Positions 37,375-45,289 of a stretch of DNA of 64,000 nucleotides are shown here, in pieces. The notes beneath the pieces are model-generated. The model was not told where the DNA came from, did no database searches, and saw only the letters and a list, made by a program, of their open reading frames with translations. The stretch's first letter is position 1, and each line of letters begins with the position of its first letter. Source of the stretch: Streptacidiphilus jiangxiensis (GTDB taxonomy: Bacteria; Actinomycetota; Actinomycetes; Streptomycetales; Streptomycetaceae); the NCBI RefSeq assembly GCF_900109465.1, contig NZ_FOAZ01000007.1, positions 286,840-350,839 of the forward strand, read 5' to 3'. The position numbers and the translations under genes were made by a program.

Positions 37375-39560
37375 GGAACACGATGCTGCTGCCTGTCATC
37401 CGCCGCGAACTGCGCGGCGACCTGCCACTGCTGTGCGCCCTGGCGGTCGTGGTCGCCACGCTGACCGCGTTGTGCGCCCTGGGCCCGCTGCTGATGGCAC
37501 GCCAGGAGGACCGCGCGCTGACGGGGCGCCTGGAGGCCGCGCAGAGGAGAGCGCCGCTGATCACCGTCGGCGCCCAGCTGCTCGCCGCCCCCGCGGGGAA
37601 GGCCACGGCGCTGCCCGAGGTCCTCGCGGTGGCCGGCCGCGCACTGGTCGGCGACGCCGACCTGCCGCTGGACCGCATGCTGGGCGTGACCTGGTCGGCC
37701 GCCGACTACACCGCCGCAAGCCTGCCGGGCCTGAAGCCCACCGCCGCGGGCGCCGACTCCGCGCAGCTGGCCGTGTCGTATCTCAGCGACGGCCTCGCAC
37801 ACGTGCGCCTGGTCCAGGGCAGCGCCCCCGCGCCCGGCACCCCCGCGCCGGCGGCCGGGCCCGCGGCGCGCCCGGCCGGGGTGCTGGTGCCGATCGCGGT
37901 GTCCCAGGCCACGGCCCGGCTGCTCGGCCTGCACGTCGGACAGCATCTGACGGCGCGCTACTCGCTGCCCACGCAGTCCACGGACGTGACGTTCACCGTC
38001 TCCGGGATCTTCGTCCCGGCCCCGGGCGGCGCGGACTTCTGGAGCGCTCGGCGGACCCTGGACATCCCGCTGCAGTACGCGCAAACGGGCGCGCCGGGGC
38101 GCCAGGTCGCGGCGCAGGCGCTGCTCGGCGCGGACGGCCCCGGGTTGCTGGAGGCGGACGGCGTCCCGGAACCGGCGCTGAGCTGGCAGCTGCACGTGAC
38201 CCTCGGGCCCGCGGCCGTGCGCGCCGCGGACACGGTCCCGCAGGTCCTGCACGGCTATCTGAGCCAGGTCGACCAGTTGCAGTGCAGTGGCACCGACGCC
38301 AACGGCAACCCCGTCTGCGTGGCCGACGACCGCGCCACGACTCTCTACCAGGGCACCGACCGCCTCAGCCCCCTGCTGGCCGACTTCGCCGCGAAGGACC
38401 GCCGCGCCCGCGCCCTGGGCTCCTACGCCGAGGCCGCCCTCGCCGCCCTGGCACTCGCCACCGTCGTCGTCACCGGACGCCTGCTGCTGGCCCGCCGCCA
38501 CCCCCAGATGCGGCTGCAACAGGCACGCGGAGCCGCCGTCGCGACACTGGTACTGCTGCGCGGCACGGCAGCGGCCGTCGTGGTCGCCGTCGCCGCAGGG
38601 CTCGGCTGGGGGGCGGGCTCGGCCATGGCGCCGGGAGGGACCTCGGGTCGACCCGAGCCCCTGCTCGCGTGGTCCGTCGCCGCTGCAGCGGCCCTCGTGG
38701 TGCCCGTGCAGGCCTGGCTGTCGGTGCGTGAACCGCGGCACACCGCCACCGGGGCGGCGAGACCGGCCGGGCGGCGCGTCGTCGCTGAGGCCACCGTCCT
38801 GCTGCTGGCCGTGGCCGCCGTCGTCGCTCTGCGGGCACGCGGCGCCTCCGGCGGAGCGCAGGGGCCGGACCCACAGCTGACGGCGACACCGGTGCTGGTG
38901 TCGGTGGCCGTGGTCGCCGTGCTGCTGCGGCTGTACCCGCTGGTCCTGCGGGGCCTGGCCCGTGGCACGCGGCGTGGCCCCGGCCTGGTCGCCTTCGTGG
39001 CGCTGCGCAGCGCGGCCGACGCAGCGCCGACGACGGGCCTGGCGCTCTACGTCCTCGTCCTGACGCTCGGAACGGCGGTCTTCGGGGACCTGGTCACGGC
39101 GCAGGTCGCAGGCACGGGGGAGGGGTCCGACGCGTTGGCCGGGGTCGTGTCGGGCAGCTACGCGCTCTGCACCAGCGTCGGTGCGGTGTTCTGCCTGCTC
39201 GCGCTGACGCTGGAACTGGTCCTGACGGCGGGCGGGCGTGCCCGCACGGTCGCGGTCCTGCGCACCCTGGGCCTGGGCGGTCCGCGGGTGCTGGCCCTGC
39301 ACCTGCTGCAGACGCTGCCGTTGGCGCTTGCCGCCGCGGCCGGTGGAGCGGTCCTGGGGCTCGTCGAGCCGCATGCCCTGGGCCCCGCACTGGACCTGCG
39401 CGCGCTCGCCGGCGCGGCGGCGCCCGGGCCGACCGACCACACACGGGTGGCCCTCCTGGCACTGGCCGCGGCGCTGCTGGTGCTCGGCGCGGCGGCCGCC
39501 GAAACGCTGGCCCTGCGGCGCACACGCCTGCACGCCGTCCTGCGCCTGGGCGAGCGATGA
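37371..39560 (+). CDS. FtsX-type ABC transporter permease
   Basis: 729 residues from GTG 37371, in a GTGA overlap with the preceding permease; GGGAGGA lies upstream. An N-terminal helix (LLCALAVVVATLTALCALGPL) is followed by an extracytoplasmic region up to residue ~340 and a helix block (LGSYAEAALAALALATVVV and later). The last part is an FtsX domain with RARTVAVLRTLGLGGPRVLAL. It is shorter than its neighbour and presumably its heterodimer partner. Two Cys in the outside domain, in QCSGTDANGNPVC, may form a disulfide. It overlaps or closely abuts the ATPase gene. Confidence 0.85.
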   Translation: MRNTMLLPVIRRELRGDLPLLCALAVVVATLTALCALGPLLMARQEDRALTGRLEAAQRRAPLITVGAQLLAAPAGKATALPEVLAVAGRALVGDADLPLDRMLGVTWSAADYTAASLPGLKPTAAGADSAQLAVSYLSDGLAHVRLVQGSAPAPGTPAPAAGPAARPAGVLVPIAVSQATARLLGLHVGQHLTARYSLPTQSTDVTFTVSGIFVPAPGGADFWSARRTLDIPLQYAQTGAPGRQVAAQALLGADGPGLLEADGVPEPALSWQLHVTLGPAAVRAADTVPQVLHGYLSQVDQLQCSGTDANGNPVCVADDRATTLYQGTDRLSPLLADFAAKDRRARALGSYAEAALAALALATVVVTGRLLLARRHPQMRLQQARGAAVATLVLLRGTAAAVVVAVAAGLGWGAGSAMAPGGTSGRPEPLLAWSVAAAAALVVPVQAWLSVREPRHTATGAARPAGRRVVAEATVLLLAVAAVVALRARGASGGAQGPDPQLTATPVLVSVAVVAVLLRLYPLVLRGLARGTRRGPGLVAFVALRSAADAAPTTGLALYVLVLTLGTAVFGDLVTAQVAGTGEGSDALAGVVSGSYALCTSVGAVFCLLALTLELVLTAGGRARTVAVLRTLGLGGPRVLALHLLQTLPLALAAAAGGAVLGLVEPHALGPALDLRALAGAAAPGPTDHTRVALLALAAALLVLGAAAAETLALRRTRLHAVLRLGER

Positions 39561-39619
39561 GGACGACGCCTGGCAGAGGGACGACGCAGCCGACGGGCAT
39601 GGATGAAAGGGGCGTACCT

Positions 39620-40576
39620 GTGAGCACCGAAACGCTCGATCTGGAGGAGCTGCGACACAAGGCCGTCGCGGCGGCCCGTCCGCAGCGGGAGGAAGGCCTG
39701 ATCGTCTGCGAGAACCTCGTGCGGATCTACCGGGCCGAGGGAGTGGAGGTCCAAGCCCTGCAGGGTCTGGACCTGACCGTCGCCGACGGCGAGCTGGTGG
39801 CGGTGGTGGGCGCGTCCGGCTCCGGCAAGTCGACGCTGCTGGGCATCCTGTCCGGCCAGGACACGCCCACCGCCGGAGCAGCCCGAGTGGCCGGCCACGA
39901 CCTGCTCGCGATGCGCCGGCGCGAACGCCGCGACTACCGCCGCCAGGTGGTCGGGTTCGTATGGCAGCAGACCGCCCGCAACCTGCTGCCCTACCTGACG
40001 GCGGCGGAGAACGTGATGCTGCCGATGTCCTACCTGAAGGTGCCGCGCGGCGAGCGCCGCGCCCGCGCGGAGGAACTGCTCGACCTGCTCGGCGTCGGAC
40101 ACTGCCGCCACCGCCGTCAGGGCGAGATGTCCGGCGGCGAGCAGCAGCGCGTGGCGATCGCGGTGAGCGTCGCCAACCGGCCCCGGGTGCTCCTGGCCGA
40201 CGAACCCACCGGTGAACTCGACACCACCACCAGCGAGGAGATCTTCGCCGCGCTGCGCCGGGCCAATGCCGAACTGGGTGTGACCGTGGTCGTGGTGACC
40301 CACGATCCGCTGGTGTCCGAGCAGGTCGGGCGCACGGTTCGGATCCGCAACGGACGCACCTCCACCGAGGTGCTGCGGGCCGCGGACACCGGCGACTCGA
40401 CCGAGTTCGCGGTGCTGGACCGCCACGGACGCCTCCAGTTGCCGCGTGAGTTCACCGAGCGCCTCGGCATCAGCAGACGCGTCCGGCTCGCGCTGGAGCA
40501 CGACCACATCACCGTTCGGCCCGACACCCCACAGCCCGGCCCGGCCGGTGACGGAACGACAGGAGGCATGCCATGA
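39620..40576 (+). CDS. ABC transporter ATPase with C-terminal AbrB-like domain
   Basis: 318 residues from GTG 39620 (AAGGGG 7 bases upstream); an in-frame ATG at 39557, overlapping the permease stop, is an alternative adding 21 residues. Walker A GASGSGKST, Q-loop WQQTARNLL, signature MSGGEQQR, Walker B VLLADEPTGE and switch His VVTHDP are all intact. After the usual end, residues ~255-305 (FAVLDRHGRLQLPREFTERL, then GISRRVRLALE) match an AbrB/SpoVT swapped-hairpin domain. AbrB domains usually bind DNA or dimerise. In LolD/MacB-type ATPases this tail is uncommon. Confidence 0.88.
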   Translation: MSTETLDLEELRHKAVAAARPQREEGLIVCENLVRIYRAEGVEVQALQGLDLTVADGELVAVVGASGSGKSTLLGILSGQDTPTAGAARVAGHDLLAMRRRERRDYRRQVVGFVWQQTARNLLPYLTAAENVMLPMSYLKVPRGERRARAEELLDLLGVGHCRHRRQGEMSGGEQQRVAIAVSVANRPRVLLADEPTGELDTTTSEEIFAALRRANAELGVTVVVVTHDPLVSEQVGRTVRIRNGRTSTEVLRAADTGDSTEFAVLDRHGRLQLPREFTERLGISRRVRLALEHDHITVRPDTPQPGPAGDGTTGGMP

Positions 40577-41304
40577 CCAGCCGAACCCAGACCCCAATCC
40601 CGCCCACCGTGGAAGGCACGCCTCCGGGGCCGGCGATGATCGTGGTGGAGGACGTCCACAAGTCCTTCGGCACGGAACCCACCGCCGTCCACGCCCTGCG
40701 CGGTGCCTCCTTCACCGCCCGGGCGGGAGAACTGACTGCGCTCAGGGGCAGGTCCGGCTCCGGCAAGACCACCCTGCTCAACCTGGTCGGCGGACTGGAC
40801 CGCGCCGACAGCGGACGGATCCAGGTCGACGGCCACGACCTTGCCGCCCTCGGTGAGTCGGACCGGCTGCGGCTGCGCCGGGACCGGATCGGCTTCGTCT
40901 TCCAGTCCTTCGGGCTGCTCCCCGTCCTCACCGCGGCGGAGAACGTCGGTGTCCCGTTGCGCCTGCGCCGCACCCCACCGGCCGAACGGGAGGCCAGGGT
41001 CCACGAACTGCTCGCCCTGGTGGGCCTGTCCGACCACGCCGAGCAGCGGCCGGGGGAGCTGTCCGGCGGGCAGCAGCAGCGCGTCGCGATCGCCCGCGCG
41101 CTGGCCAACCGTCCGGCCCTGATCATCGCGGACGAACCGACGGGGCAACTCGACTCCGAGACCGGCCACGCCGTGATGCACCTGCTGCACGCCCTGGTCC
41201 GCAGCGAGGGCGTGGCGGTCGTGGTCGCCACCCACGACCCGCACCTGATAGACCGTGCCGACGTTGTTCTGAACCTCCGCGACGGCCGCATCGTGGCGAA
41301 GTGA
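40573..41304 (+). CDS. ABC transporter ATPase, MacB/LolD type
   Basis: 243 residues from ATG 40573, which overlaps the previous stop (ATGA); AGGAGG precedes it. Walker A GRSGSGKTT, Q-loop FQSFGLLPVLTAAENV, signature LSGGQQQR, Walker B LIIADEPTGQLDSETG and switch His ATHDP are intact. The length and LTAAENV motif match MacB/LolD ATPases that drive FtsX-type permeases. It is the last gene of the rightward operon. Having two different ATPases suggests either a heterodimeric ATPase or two transporters sharing parts. Confidence 0.92.
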   Translation: MTSRTQTPIPPTVEGTPPGPAMIVVEDVHKSFGTEPTAVHALRGASFTARAGELTALRGRSGSGKTTLLNLVGGLDRADSGRIQVDGHDLAALGESDRLRLRRDRIGFVFQSFGLLPVLTAAENVGVPLRLRRTPPAEREARVHELLALVGLSDHAEQRPGELSGGQQQRVAIARALANRPALIIADEPTGQLDSETGHAVMHLLHALVRSEGVAVVVATHDPHLIDRADVVLNLRDGRIVAK

Positions 41305-41686
41305 GCTCCGGCCCCGGGCCGGGCCCCGGGCCGGGGCCGGGCGTCGTCGGCATACTCACGGGCGGGCAGACCGAGCCGCCGCACCACGTGGGCGCCGCCC
41401 TGAGCACACCGTCAGTCAGGCCGGCCATGCGGCCGTGCGCGTCCTCGGCCTCCGCCGGCCGGCCGGCACCACAGTGCGGCGGCGGTTGGGCCGACGCCCG
41501 TCGGCTACGCGGTCTCCGTGGCCGGCCCCTCGACGGTTGCCTGCTGCTCCGGCGCGCGCTGCCCCGCTCCGTCGAAGTGCGGAGCGGGTAGCCATCTGCC
41601 ACGGTGGTCGAGTGGTACGTGCCGCACGCTCGACGAATTCGCACGCGGCGAGCGCAGTCCGGGCGGACAGGCTCCGGACACACGAA
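41305..41686. other. 382-bp gap with GC-only repeats
   Basis: It begins with overlapping GGCCCCGGGCC palindromic units (about 41309-41341), directly after the stop of the ATPase gene, which could fold into a strong hairpin and end the rightward operon. No gene is supported in the rest. Confidence 0.45.
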
Positions 41687-41717
41687 GAAGCCCCCGGCCC
41701 AGATGGCCGGGGGCTTC
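41687..41717. terminator. perfect 13-bp hairpin, likely bidirectional terminator
   Basis: GAAGCCCCCGGCC (41687-41699) and GGCCGGGGGCTTC (41705-41717) pair exactly around a 5-base loop. It sits 21 bases past the stop of a leftward remnant gene (41739) and 382 bases past the ABC operon. There is no long T-run, as usual for actinomycete terminators. Confidence 0.75.
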
Positions 41718-41738
41718 GTGCCCGTCTGAAGCGACCTG

Positions 41739-41875
41739 TCAGGCGCCGCCCATGAGGTCGCGTTCGGCTACCCGTTGGAGGAGCCTCTCGGTGGTGTGGT
41801 GGGAGTGTCTGACCGTGGGCCCGAGAGCGGGGGTAGGGACGACCAGCTGTCCTGTGACAGTGAACTTGGACCGAG
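41739..41875 (-). pseudogene. C-terminal remnant of an unidentified gene
   Basis: A leftward frame reads KFTVTGQLVVPTPALGP, then TVRHSHHTTERLLQRVAERD, and ends at TGA 41739, right before the terminator hairpin. The codon bias and the terminator fit a real 3' end whose upstream part has been lost. The 5' side holds a near-identical 13-bp direct repeat (GAACTTGGACCGA at 41862, GAAGTTGGACCGA at 41883). No family is recognised. Confidence 0.35.
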
Positions 41876-42021
41876 CGCGAGCGAAGTTGGACCGATTCCA
41901 GTCAGTACTCCGGCTCTAGATCTTGATCTTGGCCTGTGGGCGGAGCGCATCTGGAGTCGGCAGGTCGGTTTCCTGGCGCTGCCAGGTAGACCGAGCCCGG
42001 TGGAGCAGGCACTATGCCCCG

Positions 42022-42459
42022 ATGAGCATCGTCATCAAGTTCTTCGTGGCATCGGACCACGAAGCCGCCGCTGCTGTCGCGGAGGATGGTCCTGAGGGGG
42101 TCTTTGAGTCCCTGACCTTCGGCAACTTCGATGTCGAGGAGGCCCTGATCGAGTGGGAGGGCATCTTCACCGGTCGGAGCTTCGAGGAAGTCCTTGACGA
42201 CGATGTCCCTGAGACTGTTGCCGACCCGCACGACGGCGAGGGTCCGCTCGTCCTTGCCGTCTCCCGCACCCTTCAAGCCGCCCTGAGTGCTGGCGACGAG
42301 GACCGGCTCGCTGAGGTCAGCCAGCTGTGGCTGGCCGAGCGGGCGGCAGACGACGAGGTCTTCGACCCCGAGATCGCCGTGTGGATCCTGAGCGGCTTGG
42401 CCAACCTGGCCCGTGCCGTCCGAGAGCGAGCCGACAACCTGTACTGCTGGGTGGCGTAG
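42022..42459 (+). CDS. conserved actinobacterial protein of unknown function
   Basis: 145 residues from ATG 42022; no good ribosome binding site is adjacent. The protein is acidic, starts MSIVIKFFVASDHEAAAAV, has FESLTFGNFDVEEALIEWE and ends in YCWVA. I recall similar Streptomyces proteins with the same SIVIKFF start and YCWV end, but no function. The acidic composition and the setting among immunity-like genes would fit a small cytoplasmic accessory protein. Confidence 0.7.
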   Translation: MSIVIKFFVASDHEAAAAVAEDGPEGVFESLTFGNFDVEEALIEWEGIFTGRSFEEVLDDDVPETVADPHDGEGPLVLAVSRTLQAALSAGDEDRLAEVSQLWLAERAADDEVFDPEIAVWILSGLANLARAVRERADNLYCWVA

Positions 42460-42891
42460 AAAGCGCACGGCTACCCCTGATCGCGGTGAAGGCCTCCGCC
42501 CCGTCGTGGCCGGCGGCCTACAACACGTCGAGGCGGTCGGGCTGCGGAGCTGAGCGCCGGCCCAGATGTGTGCACCACCACGTCGACGGCGCGGGCCAGG
42601 TTGGATTCCCGAGGCCGGTCAACCCGAGCTCGGGCGCAACCCTCTACGAGGTTGTGCTCGGGGGTCGCGCCAATTTCAGTAGTGCAATCGCACCTGATGC
42701 GCCGCTTTCTCCCCAGGCCATGCCGTACGAGGCAGATAGTGCGAGATGCAACTTTGGCAAGAGCGGGCCCATGTGGGGACCGACTCAGCGAGATCCTCAA
42801 ATGCCCCTCAAGCCAATGGAGTGTCCGCGTCAAGTCGTCTAGTGTCTCGGCGCAACGGCAAGCAATGCCGTCACTTTCACATGGGGGAAAC
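42460..42891. other. 432-bp gap, no gene seen
   Basis: Base composition is lower in GC than the flanking genes and no frame keeps a coding-like pattern. A GGGGGAAAC stretch just before 42892 may serve as the ribosome binding site of the next gene. Confidence 0.4.
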
Positions 42892-43487
42892 ATGCGTCAG
42901 ATCACGTCCGCAAACAGGGGGCTCCTCAAGGCCGTCACCGTCACGAGCGTGGTCGCTGGGGCCATGCTGGCGACGGTGGCCCGGGCAAGCGCGCACACCC
43001 CGCTCCGCACGAGGCCAAGCCCACCACCGTGACACCGCAGGGTGCCTGCAGTGGCTACCCTGGGCCGTTCGTCAAGGTGACCGCCGACTGCGGCACCGCC
43101 TACCACGTGGTGGCCGGTCCGTGGATCCACGACAACGGCACGAACAGTCCGTCCACGACGAGCTCCCAGAACAACTGGAGCGACATGATCAACGCCACCG
43201 TGTCGGGCGATGCAAAGATCAGCGGGAGCCTACTCATCGAGGGCGTCGAAGCCCACTTCGGGTTGTCCTTGTCTCTGTCCGCGTCCATCGGCCAAGCACA
43301 CAGCGCCACCTACACGGTCTCGCCCCACACCGCGCTGCACGCGGAGTACGCGGAGTACGCGGAGTTCCTGAAGTACAGCCAGGAGGAGTCCTACACCGTC
43401 AACAGCGTGTGTGCCCAGACCGAAATCGGCCTGGATGGCACCTGGTTCAACGAGGGCAGCGGCTTCCACACCTGGGTCATCAGCTAA
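42892..43487 (+). pseudogene. secreted protein gene split by a frameshift in an AC repeat
   Basis: ATG 42892 opens a frame with a clear Sec signal peptide: RGLLKAVTVTSVVAGAM, LATVARASAHT. That frame stops at 43032. From about 42995 the neighbouring frame continues the protein: HPAPHEAKPTTVTPQGACSG, then CGTAYHVVAGPWIHDNG, long Ser-rich beta-type sequence and a final SGFHTWVIS ending at TAA 43487. Removing one AC from GCGCACACCCC would join the two. The mature part, with several Cys and SATYTVSPHT, resembles a Streptomyces family of secreted proteins of unknown role. Phase variation, pseudogenisation or sequence error are all possible. Confidence 0.6.
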
Positions 43488-43957
43488 TGAGGCCAACCAT
43501 GAAGATCCAGTCCATACGCTTGGCGGCACTCGCCGCGGCGAGTGCCGGAGCCGTACTCGGCACGACCACAGCCTGCATTTCGCAAGGAACCACGGCTCCA
43601 CGCGCGTCGGGCTCATCGTCGCCTACTGCAGGCGCCGGTCTCCCCTCGTTTCCGACGGTTTCCCCGCAGAACTGGCTTCTTGAGGAGGCAAACGCAAGCG
43701 GGCAGCGCACGTTCACCACCCGGGCCTTGGCGAGCCGTGCGATCACGGTTCAGCTCGCGTGCGCCGGCGGAAGCGACTTGGCCGTCTCAGCGGAGATCTT
43801 CCAAGGGGGCGCCAAGCCGATCTACGCGATCAACAGGCAGCCGTGTGAAGGCAGCATCCAGAAGATCACGCTGACCACAGATGGTCTGGCGCCTCTGAAG
43901 ATCCAAACGTCGCCTCAGGCGGGCTCCGTGTACTCGCTCTTGATTACGCAAGGGTAG
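43487..43957 (+). CDS. putative secreted lipoprotein, unknown function
   Basis: 156 residues from ATG 43487, whose A is the last base of the preceding TAA; ATG 43499 is an alternative. After basic MKIQSIR the hydrophobic LAALAAASAGAVLG leads to TTTACIS, an acceptable lipobox with Cys as modified residue. A Ser/Thr/Pro-rich spacer follows, then a globular part of about 100 residues with two further Cys (LACAGG, RQPCEG). The translational coupling to the frameshifted secreted gene suggests the two work together at the cell surface. Confidence 0.65.
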   Translation: MRPTMKIQSIRLAALAAASAGAVLGTTTACISQGTTAPRASGSSSPTAGAGLPSFPTVSPQNWLLEEANASGQRTFTTRALASRAITVQLACAGGSDLAVSAEIFQGGAKPIYAINRQPCEGSIQKITLTTDGLAPLKIQTSPQAGSVYSLLITQG

Positions 43958-43958
43958 G

Positions 43959-44235
43959 GCCGAACACCTCGTCCAGCAGGCCACCCACGCTCCCGGACCC
44001 GTCCCGATGACCGGCTGCGGGCCACGGCCGACAGCCTCCGCGATCTCGCCACCACCCACGACCGTACGCGCCTCACCACCCAAGAGCGCAGCCGATGAGC
44101 CCGCCACCGACGAGCGCGAGCGACTGCGTGCAGCGATGGAACATCCTCACCGGCACCCCCGAACACTCCACTGGCGCCCAGGCGATCGTCGCCCTCGCCC
44201 ATGAGGCGGGCGATCCGCCGGGCGCTCCACCACAG
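43959..44235 (+). pseudogene. multiply frameshifted remnant of an HTH-like gene
   Basis: Three coding-like segments on the plus strand lie in different frames: AEHLVQQATHAPGP; DDRLRATADSLRDLATTHDR with LTTQERSR (stop at 44098); and LTGTPEHSTGAQAIVALAHE. Together they resemble a helical protein often found beside tyrosine integrases in Streptomyces mobile DNA, in which a TGTP..STGA..IVALA..AG helix-turn-helix occurs. The recall is from memory. The repeated frame changes show it is not functional. Confidence 0.35.
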
Positions 44236-44355
44236 TGGAACCGATACGAGGCCGGGATCGGCGGCGACCACCGCTTCCCACTCCGCGGCGCTGATGTCCT
44301 GGCCCTCTTCATCCCACCAGTTCTCGCGCCGCGTGATGTGTACGTCGTAACCCAT
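44230..44355 (-). pseudogene. truncated N-terminus of a MGYDVHITR-type protein
   Basis: The leftward frame from ATG 44355 reads MGYDVHITRRENWWDEEGQ, then DISAAEWEAVVAADPGL. This start is characteristic of a family of small Streptomyces proteins of unknown function. After about 42 residues the sequence no longer fits the family and meets the plus-strand remnant, so the gene is cut. It starts next to a fragment of another gene on the opposite strand. Confidence 0.4.
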
Positions 44356-44358
44356 GGC

Positions 44359-44538
44359 CAGCCGAAGCGTGGCGCGAACCCGACCGTTGGCGACCTGCGG
44401 TTCGACCAGGCCATCGGGTACAAGCAGCCGCTCTTCCTCGGTGGTGCAGATGCGGTGGAGAACCTGGAGTTGAGCGACCGTGGCGTGTACTTCTCGCTGT
44501 GCACGCAGATCGCGCAGCAACTTCGGGGCAATCAGTAG
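44359..44538 (+). pseudogene. 3' fragment of a DUF1851-like (immunity-type) gene
   Basis: The plus frame reads GDLRFDQAIGYKQPLFLGGA, DAVENLELSDRGVYFSLC and ends at TAG 44538. The pattern GYKxPLFLGGxDxVENLELSDxxVY matches the C-terminal end of DUF1851 / Tdi1-type immunity proteins as I recall them. The N-terminal part is missing: upstream sequence belongs to the opposite-strand fragment. The intact small gene at 44561 follows after 22 bases and probably belonged to the same operon. Confidence 0.45.
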
Positions 44539-44560
44539 CCGCGCCGACCAAGGAGGAACG

Positions 44561-44764
44561 ATGGTGGAGCTGCCCGAGAGCGTGGACAGGGACATCCTGG
44601 GGCATCGGATCCTGCCGGCGCTCACAACGATCCGAGAGACCCTCGGCTGCTCGATCCCGGAGGCTCTTGACACCTTCAACGAGAGGTACAAGGTGCTCCG
44701 CCGCAACCGCCCTGCCGAGTTCACTGTCGGTCCCGACGAGTATGGTCGCGGCTTCTTCTCCTGA
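44561..44764 (+). CDS. small conserved protein of unknown function
   Basis: 67 residues from ATG 44561 with a strong AAGGAGGA ribosome binding site. Sequence VELPESVDRDILGHRILPAL and FTVGPDEYGRGFFS; the middle is helical (IRETLGCSIPEALDTFNERY). Similar small proteins occur in Streptomyces next to immunity-like genes. It follows the truncated DUF1851-like gene and may have been its partner. It is intact despite the damaged neighbours. From its stop to 44930 nothing convincing is seen. Confidence 0.65.
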   Translation: MVELPESVDRDILGHRILPALTTIRETLGCSIPEALDTFNERYKVLRRNRPAEFTVGPDEYGRGFFS

Positions 44765-44930
44765 ACACGACTCAGAATGTGATCATCGGTCCCGAATCGC
44801 CTTCACGGCGGTTCCGCGTTTCATGTCGTCGGCGGTAGCGGACATGCGGACGATCGTCTGAACACGCTGACCTGCCGGGGAAGGCGGCGACCTTGTTGCC
44901 GTACTCCTCGACGGGCTGCTGCGCGGCGTA

Positions 44931-45137
44931 CTCCCAGCGGGAGGGGCCTCGCGGTTCTTTGACAGCTACGCCCGGGCGGACGAGGCCGCGGTCCGACGGG
45001 TGCGTGGGCTTGCCGCCATGAAGAGCTTGTTCTTGATGCTGATGGGTCAGAACGGGGACCGCGGACTGCCTGGCGGAAAGCCGAACTGGGGGCCCGTAGG
45101 CCGGTCGGCACTCGATCGTGTCCTGATGGGCCTTTGA
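44931..45137 (+). pseudogene. 3' fragment of an aminoglycoside-phosphotransferase-like gene
   Basis: The plus frame reads GGASRFFDSYARADEAAV, LAAMKSLFLMLMGQNGDRG and ends at TGA 45137 (VLMGL). It is almost identical to the last ~65 residues of the intact gene at 52929-53828. The kinase active site is absent. It belongs to the 302-bp inverted duplication described separately. Confidence 0.85.
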
Positions 45138-45232
45138 CGGGCGGCCAAGGTCGACCTGCTCAGAGATCGAACATGGGGCCGAGCCGGCGTGATGAGGAGG
45201 ATGAGCCGGTCAACCGTGACGGTCCCTTGAAG
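44931..45232 (+). repeat. 302-bp inverted duplication, copy 1
   Basis: This stretch matches the reverse complement of 52834-53135 over exactly 302 bases with about 16 mismatches and no gaps by eye. It includes the 3' end of the phosphotransferase-like gene plus about 95 bases past its stop. Both edges are sharp. Confidence 0.9.
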
Positions 45233-45289
45233 CCGAGGGTGCTGTCCGACAAGAGCAAGCCTCGTGACCAGCTCTTATCTGCTGCGCAA

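Noticed and set aside
33880-39533. Two leftward frames of over 1000 codons opposite the permease genes
   Set aside because: Arg/Gln/Gly-rich shadows; hydrophobic helices and FtsX signatures are on the plus strand.
41590-41720. Possible tRNA before the 13-bp hairpin
   Set aside because: No GGTTCGAxxCC T-arm and no cloverleaf could be folded; the hairpin is explained as a terminator.
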